A stretch of DNA of 64,000 nucleotides from Kitasatospora sp. MAA19 (GTDB lineage: Bacteria > Actinomycetota > Actinomycetes > Streptomycetales > Streptomycetaceae), in contig NZ_JARXYZ010000004.1 in assembly GCF_029894125.1 (NCBI RefSeq), positions 124,001 to 188,000 on the forward strand, given 5' to 3'. A model generated the notes under the pieces. That model had not been told where the DNA came from. It was given only the letters and a program-made list of their open reading frames with translations, and did no database searches. The translations under genes were made by a program, and so were the position numbers. Every line of letters begins with the position of its first letter. Position 1 is the first letter of the stretch. Below are positions 57,924-64,000 of this stretch, one piece after another.

Positions 57924-59839
57924 ACCGGCTCGCGATCGTCGGCGCGGGCCCGCGCGGCACCGGCCTGCTGGAGCGGATCGCCGCCAACGCGACCGAACTC
58001 CTGCCCGCCGACCGGCCGTTGCACATCCACCTGATCGACCCGCACCCGCCCGGCGCGGGCCGGATCTGGCGCCACGACCAGTCCCCGCTGCTGCGGATGA
58101 ACTCGATGGCCGAGGACGTCACCATGTTCACCGACGAGCGCTCGACCATCGACGGGCCGGTCCGGCCGGGCCCCTCGCTGGCCGAATGGGCGCTCCGGCA
58201 GCGGGAGTTCGCGCCCTACCGGGAGGTCGCCGACCCGGCCGTCCGGGCCGAACTGGACACCCTCGCCCCCACCGACTTCCCCACCCGCCGGGCCCAGAGC
58301 GCCTACCTGGACTGGGTGTTCCGCCGCGCGGTCGCCGACCTGCCGCCGCACGTCACGGTCACCGTGCACCGGGACACCGTCCAGCGGATCGACGGCCCGG
58401 CCGACGGCCCGCAGACCGTCCACCTCGCCGACCGGACGCTCACCGCCGACCACGTCGTCCTCACCCTCGGGCACCTCGACTCCACCCCGCACCCCCGGTA
58501 CGCCGCCGACGCCGACTTCGCCGCCCGGCACGGCCGCTTCCACCTCCCGCCCGCCTACTCCGCCGACGCCGACGCCGACCTGGACGGCATCGCCCCCGGC
58601 GAGCACGTCGTCCTGCGCGGCCTCGGCCTGGCCTCCGTCGACCTGGTCGCCCTGCTCACCGAGGGGCGCGGCGGCCGCTTCGAACCCGCCTCCGCCGGGC
58701 TGCGCTACCGCCCGTCCGGCCGCGAGCCGGTGCTGCACCTCGGCTCCCGGCGCGGCGTCCCGTACCACTCCAAGACCGGCTACCGCCTCCAGGGGCCGCC
58801 CGCCCCGCTCCCCCGGTACTTCGACGCGGCCGCCGTGGACGCCGCCCTCGCCACCGAGGGGCCGCTCGAACTCCGGCGCGACTTCTGGCCGTTGATGGCC
58901 AAGGAGACCGCCTTCGGGCACTACCACGAGCTGTTCCACGCCCACCCCGAGCGCACCACGCTGCCCTGGTCGGAGTTCCTGGCCCGGTACGACCGGCACG
59001 ACTGGTACTCCCCCCGGCTCGCCGCCCTGATCGCCGAGGCCGTGCCCGACCCGGCCGACCGGATCGACTTCGAACGGCTCGACCACCCGCTGGCCGGCCT
59101 CGAACTCGGCTCCGCCGACGAGCTCCAACAGCACCTGCGCGCCTACGTCACCGCCGACGCCGACCGCCGCGCCGACCCCGCGCACAGCGCCGACCTCGGC
59201 GCCTTCCTCGCCCTGCTCTCGCTGTTCGGCCAGCTCCCGCGCATCCTCGCGACCGGCCGGCTCACCGCCCGCTCGGTCGCCGAGGAGGTGGACGGGTGGT
59301 TCTTCGGCTACTTCAGCCACCTCGCCTCCGGCCCGCCCGGCTTCCGGCTGCGCCAGCTGCTCGCCCTCTCCGAGGCCGGGGTCGTCCGCTTTCTGGGCGC
59401 GGGCGTCCGGACCGAGCGGGACGAGGCCACCGGCACCTGGCGGGCCTGCGGCGACACCGTGCCGGGCCACACCGTCACCGTCACCGCACTGGTCGAGGCG
59501 TACCTGCCCAAGCACCAGCTGGCCCGCACCCTCGACCCGGTGCTGCGCGCACTGCACCGCGCCGGGCGGATCGTGGAGGAGGTGGTCGCCGACGAGGAGT
59601 ACACCCACCGCTCCGGCCTGGTCACCATCGCCCCCGGCGACAGCCAGCTGCTCGACCCCGCCCTGGACGGTGCCCCGCACCCGCGGCGCACCGCGCTCGG
59701 CCCGCACACCAGCCTGCGCGCCGCCGCCGCCTTCGCCCGCCCCCGCACCGACTCCCCGGGGTTCCGGCAGAACGACGCCGCCGCCCGCGCACTGCTGCGG
59801 GCACTGGCCGCGCTGCCGGCGGCCGCCCTGGCCGCGTAG
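57920..59839 (+). CDS. FAD/NAD(P)-binding oxidoreductase-like protein
   Basis: A 639-residue protein of the NAD_binding_9 (FAD/NAD(P)-binding) group. The dinucleotide fold is LAIVGAGPRGTGLLERI (Gly8, Gly10, Gly13, Gly15). RMNSMAEDVTMFTDE and VLTLGHLDSTPHPRYA follow. The GTG at 57920 overlaps the permease stop by four bases. The longer open frame upstream lies inside the permease gene in another phase and is spurious. The family has no firm activity. Its coupling to an SsuD-like locus suggests a redox step or flavin supply in organosulfur use. Confidence 0.88.
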   Translation: MNRLAIVGAGPRGTGLLERIAANATELLPADRPLHIHLIDPHPPGAGRIWRHDQSPLLRMNSMAEDVTMFTDERSTIDGPVRPGPSLAEWALRQREFAPYREVADPAVRAELDTLAPTDFPTRRAQSAYLDWVFRRAVADLPPHVTVTVHRDTVQRIDGPADGPQTVHLADRTLTADHVVLTLGHLDSTPHPRYAADADFAARHGRFHLPPAYSADADADLDGIAPGEHVVLRGLGLASVDLVALLTEGRGGRFEPASAGLRYRPSGREPVLHLGSRRGVPYHSKTGYRLQGPPAPLPRYFDAAAVDAALATEGPLELRRDFWPLMAKETAFGHYHELFHAHPERTTLPWSEFLARYDRHDWYSPRLAALIAEAVPDPADRIDFERLDHPLAGLELGSADELQQHLRAYVTADADRRADPAHSADLGAFLALLSLFGQLPRILATGRLTARSVAEEVDGWFFGYFSHLASGPPGFRLRQLLALSEAGVVRFLGAGVRTERDEATGTWRACGDTVPGHTVTVTALVEAYLPKHQLARTLDPVLRALHRAGRIVEEVVADEEYTHRSGLVTIAPGDSQLLDPALDGAPHPRRTALGPHTSLRAAAAFARPRTDSPGFRQNDAAARALLRALAALPAAALAA

Positions 59840-59856
59840 CGTTCGCGCGCGGCGCC

Positions 59857-61677
59857 TCAGGGCCCGAAGATCTCCTCCACCAGGTCCTCGGCCGAGACGT
59901 GGTCCGGGGCGTTGAGCACCACCTCCGCGACGCCCTTCAGCCCGGTGCCGCGCTCCAGCGCGGTGATGCAGGCCCGCGCCTCCTGGTCGGTGGCGAAGTC
60001 CCAGGCCAGGAGGCGCCGGACCAGCACCACCGCCTCCATCGGGCTGATCCGCGGCCGCCGGGCGGCTCCGGACGGCGCCCGGCGGCCGGCCTCGGCGAGC
60101 CGCTGCTGGTAGCCGGCCAGGTCGTGCCAGGCCTGGACGGTGCTCGGGTGGCCCTCCCCCAGCACCCGGGCGAGCTCCGGCAGCAGGGCGTGCAGCTGGC
60201 GCGCGGCGCCCTGGAGATCGCCCCGGTTGGCCCGGTGGACCGCGAGGTCGTGCCGGGCCTTCAGGACGCGGGTGTCGTGCGGGCCCCAGGTGGCGTGCAG
60301 GTCGGGCAGCAGCTCGGACATCAGCCGGACCGCGGTGACCGCCGCGCCGCTCTCGCCGATGCACCACACCAGGTGGTACCGGGCACCGAGGGTGTCCGGG
60401 TCGGTCGGGCCGAGCGCCGAGCGCATGTCCTCCACCACGGTCGACAGCAGCCGGATCGCGCCGTCCAGGTCGCCCGCCCGGCTGAGGTACCAGGTGAAGT
60501 CCCGCCAGGTGCACAGGGTGTCCCGGTCGGCGGCGCCGAGCGCGGTGACGCAGTCCTGGGCGACCGCCTGGAGCAGGATCACCGACTCGCCCGCGGTCGC
60601 CGCCCGGAAGGCGGCCGAACGCCGCTCGCGCAGCGCGGCCCGGACGCCGTCCGGCGGGGGCGCGGCGACCACCGGCGGCGTGGTGAGCGGCGACAGCACC
60701 GATGACGGCGCCGCCGGCGCCACCGCCGTCGGCGGGACGGCCGGAACAGGCGGCGGCCCCACCGGAACGGCCGGCGGTGCAGGCGGCAGGGTCGGCGGCG
60801 CCGGCGGAACCGGCGGCACGACAGCCGACGGCACCGACGGCACCGGCGTCCCGCCCGTCCCACCGAGCCGTCGCTCGACCGTCCGGGCGTCGGCCGGCCG
60901 GTCCGCCGGGTCCTTGGCCAGCAGCTCGGCGACCAGCCCGGCCACCTCCGGCGGCAGCCCGAACCGCGCCGGATCCAGCGCCGGGGGCGGCTCGTTGAGG
61001 TGCTGGTACATCAGCACCGGCGTCGAGTCCCCACCGAACGGCCTCGCCCCGGTGAAGAGTTCGACCAGCACGCAGCCGAGCGCGTACAGGTCCGTCCGGC
61101 CGTCCACCCGCCCGCCGGTCCAGCGCTCCGGCGCCATGTACGCGGGGCTGCCGACGATCGTCCCGGTGGTGGTCAGCCCGCCCGCGCCGATGTCCAGCTG
61201 GGCGATGCCGAAGTCGAGCACCTTCAGGCTCCCGGCCTCGGTGATCATGATGTTCTCCGGCTTGACGTCCCGGTGCACCATGCCCGCGTCGTGCGCCACC
61301 GCCAGCGCCTCGCAGAGCTGCCGCGCCCAGCGCAGGCTCTGCTCCGGAGCCGGCAGGCCGGCCCGCAGCACCTCGGTCAAGGTGCGGCCGGTGAGCAGTT
61401 CCATCACCAGGAAGGTCACCTGCCGGTCGCCGAGCACGCACGCGCCGAGGTCGTGCACGGTGACGATGTGAGGATGGGACAGGTTGCCGGCCGCACAGGC
61501 CTCCCGGACGAACCGCAGCGCCGCCTTCGCCTGGTCACCGCCGTGGTGCCCGATGACCTTGACCGCCACCGGCCGCCGCATCCGGGTGTCGAGCGCCCGC
61601 CACACCACCCCGAAACCGCCCTGGCCGAGCTTCTCCACCAGCTCGTACCGGCCGTCGAGGACATCACCGACGCGCAT
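59857..61677 (-). CDS. soluble Hanks-type Ser/Thr protein kinase with TPR-like repeats
   Basis: A 606-residue kinase: GQGGFG (18-23), Lys40, HRDVKPEN (135-142), DFG (155-157) and MAPE. No membrane span is seen. A Val/Pro-rich linker (about 275-345) leads to TPR-like repeats of the GPxDPxTLxxRxxL type: ALGPTDPDTLGARYHLVWC, TWGPHDTRVLKARHDLAVH and VLGEGHPSTVQAWHDLAGY. The C-terminal 60 residues form a further helical unit. The ATG at 61677 has GGAGG at a good distance. The first 40 residues are strikingly like the kinase at 49396-50604, so the two are paralogues at the two ends of the sulfur locus. Confidence 0.93.
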   Translation of the reverse strand: MRVGDVLDGRYELVEKLGQGGFGVVWRALDTRMRRPVAVKVIGHHGGDQAKAALRFVREACAAGNLSHPHIVTVHDLGACVLGDRQVTFLVMELLTGRTLTEVLRAGLPAPEQSLRWARQLCEALAVAHDAGMVHRDVKPENIMITEAGSLKVLDFGIAQLDIGAGGLTTTGTIVGSPAYMAPERWTGGRVDGRTDLYALGCVLVELFTGARPFGGDSTPVLMYQHLNEPPPALDPARFGLPPEVAGLVAELLAKDPADRPADARTVERRLGGTGGTPVPSVPSAVVPPVPPAPPTLPPAPPAVPVGPPPVPAVPPTAVAPAAPSSVLSPLTTPPVVAAPPPDGVRAALRERRSAAFRAATAGESVILLQAVAQDCVTALGAADRDTLCTWRDFTWYLSRAGDLDGAIRLLSTVVEDMRSALGPTDPDTLGARYHLVWCIGESGAAVTAVRLMSELLPDLHATWGPHDTRVLKARHDLAVHRANRGDLQGAARQLHALLPELARVLGEGHPSTVQAWHDLAGYQQRLAEAGRRAPSGAARRPRISPMEAVVLVRRLLAWDFATDQEARACITALERGTGLKGVAEVVLNAPDHVSAEDLVEEIFGP

Positions 61678-61843
61678 CCGCCCCTCCCCCACCCCTCCTG
61701 GACCCCCCGAGACTCTACCGACGCCCGTTCGGCCCCCCTCCCCCCGCCTTCACCCAGGTGGAAGGATGGGCCGGAGCCCCCGCGACGGCGCGGCGGCGCC
61801 GGTGGCGCGGCCGCCGGACGAGCAGAGCCGAGGAGAAGCGGTC

Positions 61844-64000
61844 ATGGCCAAGCAGGCCCCGCAGAGCGACCCGGCGCAGGACGCCCCCGAGGTGTCCGCG
61901 CCCCAGCAAGCGGCCGCCGGGCTCCCGGCGGTCGGCCACAGCCTGCGGATGGCCGCCGAACAGATGGGCGCCCGCCGCACCCTGGCCACCCTGCTCAAGG
62001 TCAACCAGCCGGACGGCTTCGACTGCCCCGGCTGCGCCTGGCCGGAACCGGGCAAGACGCACACGGCCGAGTTCTGCGAGAACGGCGCCAAGGCCGTCGC
62101 CGAGGAGGCCACCGAGCGCCGGATCCGTGCCGAGTTCTTCGCCGCCCACCCGGTCGCCGAGCTGGCCGAGCGCTCCGGCTACTGGCTGGGCCAGCAAGGC
62201 CGGCTCACCCAGCCGATGCTGCTCGACGAGGGCGCCACCCACTACACGCCGGTCTCCTGGGACGACGCCTTCGCGCTGATCGCCGAGGAGCTGCACGCGC
62301 TGGACACCCCGGACGCCGCCGCCTTCTACACCTCGGGCCGGACCAGCAACGAGGCCGCCTTCGCGTACCAGCTGTTCGCCCGCCGGCTGGGCACCAACAA
62401 CCTGCCGGACTGCTCCAACATGTGCCACGAGTCGTCCGGTTCGGCGCTCACCGAGACGCTCGGCGTCGGCAAGGGCAGCGTCAGCCTGAAGGACCTCTAC
62501 CAGGCCGACCTGATCATCGTGGCCGGCCAGAACCCGGGCACCAACCACCCCCGGATGCTCTCCGCGCTGGAGCGCGCCAAGCGGGCCGGCGCCACCATCG
62601 TCAGCGTCAACCCGCTGCCCGAGGCGGGCCTGGAGCGCTTCAAGAACCCGCAGCAGGCGCGCGGCCTGGTCGGCCACGGCACCAAGCTGACCGACCTGTT
62701 CCTGCAGATCCGCCTCGGCGGGGACCTGGCGCTGTTCCGCGCGCTCAACCGGATCGTCCTGGAGCAGGACGGCGTCGACCGCGCGTTCGTCGACGAACAC
62801 TGCCACGGCTTCGAGGAGTTCGACGAACAGGCCCGGACGACCGACCGCGCCGAGGTGCTCGCCGCGACCGGTCTGCCGTGGGAGCAGATCGAGGAGCTCG
62901 GCCGGCTGGTGCTGGCCTCCCGGAAGGTCATCGTCTGCTGGGCGATGGGCCTCACCCAGCACAAGCACGCCGTCCCCACCATCCGCGAGGCGGTCAACTT
63001 CCTGCTGCTGCGCGGCAACGTGGGCCGCCCCGGCGCCGGGGTCTGCCCGGTGCGCGGGCACAGCAACGTCCAGGGCGACCGGACGATGGGCATCTTCGAG
63101 CGGCCCGCCGCGGCCTTCCTGGACGCACTCGGCAAGGAGTTCGGCTTCGAGCCGCCGAGGGCGCACGGCCACGACGCGGTGGACACCATCCGGGCGATGC
63201 GCGACGGCCGGGTCCGGGTGTTCTTCGCGATGGGCGGCAACTTCGTCGCGGCCAGCCCGGACACCGACGTCACCGAGGCCGCGATACGCCGCTGCCGGCT
63301 GACCGTGCACGTCTCCACCAAGCTCAACCGCTCGCACGTGGTCACCGGCGCCCGCGCGCTGATCCTGCCCACCCTGGGCCGTACCGACCGGGACGTCACC
63401 GGCACCGGCGCCCAGTTCGTCAGCGTCGAGGACTCGATGGGCCAGGTGCACTCCTCCCGCGGCGGCCTGCGCCCGCCCGCACCGGGCCTGCTCTCCGAGA
63501 CCGCGATCGTCTGCCGGCTCGCCCGTACCGTCCTCGGCCCCGGGGACACCGTGCCGTGGGAGGACTTCGCCGCCGACTACGACACCCTGCGGGACCGGAT
63601 CGCCCGGGTCGTCCCCGGCTTCGAGGACTACAACGAGAAGGTCCGCCGCCCCGGCGGCTTCACCCTGCCGCACGGCCCGCGCGACTCCAGGACCTTCCCG
63701 ACCGCGACCGGGCGGGCCAACTTCACCGTCAACCCGCTCACCGCCCCCGAGGTCCCGCCGGGCCGCCTGCTGCTCCAGACGCTGCGCTCGCACGACCAGT
63801 ACAACACCACCGTCTACGGCCTGGACGACCGCTACCGCGGGATCAAGGGCGGCCGCCGGGTGGTCCTGGTCAACCCGGCCGACGCCGCCGAACTGGGCCT
63901 GGCCGAGGGCGGGTTCGTCGACCTGGTGAGCGAGTGGCGGGACGGTGTCGAGCGCCGCGCCCCGCACTTCCGGGTGGTCCACTACCCGGTCGCCCGCGGC
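61844..64000 (+). CDS. FdhF/YdeP-type molybdopterin oxidoreductase (partial, 3' end beyond window)
   Basis: Open from the ATG at 61844 (GAGGAGAAG upstream) to the window end, 719 codons, so perhaps 40-60 codons are missing compared with the ~760-residue family. It belongs to the YdeP branch of formate-dehydrogenase-like Mo/W-bisPGD enzymes. Cys61 and Cys64 (DCPGCAWPEP) and Cys78 (EFCENGAK) probably bind the Fe-S cluster. Cys194 in SNMCHESSG takes the Mo-ligand place of SeCys140 in E. coli FdhF. Later landmarks are GNVGRPGAGVCPVRGHSNVQGDRTMG and FAMGGNF. YdeP proteins are linked to acid or redox stress; the substrate is unproven. Confidence 0.93.
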   Translation, partial: MAKQAPQSDPAQDAPEVSAPQQAAAGLPAVGHSLRMAAEQMGARRTLATLLKVNQPDGFDCPGCAWPEPGKTHTAEFCENGAKAVAEEATERRIRAEFFAAHPVAELAERSGYWLGQQGRLTQPMLLDEGATHYTPVSWDDAFALIAEELHALDTPDAAAFYTSGRTSNEAAFAYQLFARRLGTNNLPDCSNMCHESSGSALTETLGVGKGSVSLKDLYQADLIIVAGQNPGTNHPRMLSALERAKRAGATIVSVNPLPEAGLERFKNPQQARGLVGHGTKLTDLFLQIRLGGDLALFRALNRIVLEQDGVDRAFVDEHCHGFEEFDEQARTTDRAEVLAATGLPWEQIEELGRLVLASRKVIVCWAMGLTQHKHAVPTIREAVNFLLLRGNVGRPGAGVCPVRGHSNVQGDRTMGIFERPAAAFLDALGKEFGFEPPRAHGHDAVDTIRAMRDGRVRVFFAMGGNFVAASPDTDVTEAAIRRCRLTVHVSTKLNRSHVVTGARALILPTLGRTDRDVTGTGAQFVSVEDSMGQVHSSRGGLRPPAPGLLSETAIVCRLARTVLGPGDTVPWEDFAADYDTLRDRIARVVPGFEDYNEKVRRPGGFTLPHGPRDSRTFPTATGRANFTVNPLTAPEVPPGRLLLQTLRSHDQYNTTVYGLDDRYRGIKGGRRVVLVNPADAAELGLAEGGFVDLVSEWRDGVERRAPHFRVVHYPVARG

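Overview
This window is about 64 kb of very GC-rich chromosome with the gene content of a streptomycete (Streptomyces, Kitasatospora or a close relative). The evidence is strong third-codon GC bias, frequent GTG and TTG starts, NucS, a long Rho with an Arg/Gly/Gln-rich insert, a DUF2550 protein beside the ATP synthase genes, and CheY-like, STAS and Hanks-kinase proteins. Most of the first 41 kb is core chromosome in an order familiar from streptomycetes.

Layout. 0-13 kb holds an alpha/beta hydrolase, an ABC-2 exporter pair, a luciferase-like oxidoreductase, a small SCO5389-type protein, nucS, a membrane-anchored P-loop ATPase, a STAS protein, 3-hydroxybutyryl-CoA dehydrogenase and a two-component pair. 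13-25 kb holds a cobalamin adenosyltransferase, DUF2550 and the complete F1Fo ATP synthase operon atpIBEFHAGDC on the minus strand, followed upstream by a WecA/TagO-type phosphoglycosyltransferase. 24-41 kb holds an SHMT-like enzyme, a low-molecular-weight phosphatase, tsaC, prmC, prfA, rpmE, an LCP protein, rho, thrB, thrC, hom, lysA and argS, all minus strand. This part joins translation termination and modification, transcription termination and the aspartate-family amino acid pathway. A one-domain response regulator and a tRNA-Arg(CCG) end the core block.

41.5-64 kb is accessory: a secreted trypsin-like protease, a PfkB kinase, a 14-TM exporter, a DUF885 hydrolase with a divergent TetR regulator, a fumarylacetoacetase-fold enzyme, a metallo-beta-lactamase remnant, and then the most interesting locus, 49.4-61.7 kb. 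There, two divergent transcription units encode two solute-binding lipoproteins, two permeases, one ATPase, a GNAT acetyltransferase, an SsuD-like flavin monooxygenase and an FAD/NAD(P)-binding protein. The minus-strand unit begins with a 25-residue Cys-Arg-ending leader peptide. The set resembles the Bacillus ytm/ytn S-alkyl-cysteine salvage operon and is proposed here as an organosulfur uptake and desulfuration system. A soluble Hanks-type Ser/Thr kinase with C-terminal TPR-like repeats sits at each end. The window closes inside a YdeP/FdhF-type molybdopterin oxidoreductase.

Other points of note are an SHMT-like protein in which the PLP-ring Asp and stacking His are replaced, a STAS protein lacking the phosphorylatable Ser, a strong hairpin between atpD and atpC, and a 17-bp direct repeat bracketing a palindromic element. 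No CRISPR array, insertion sequence, prophage or rRNA gene was seen.
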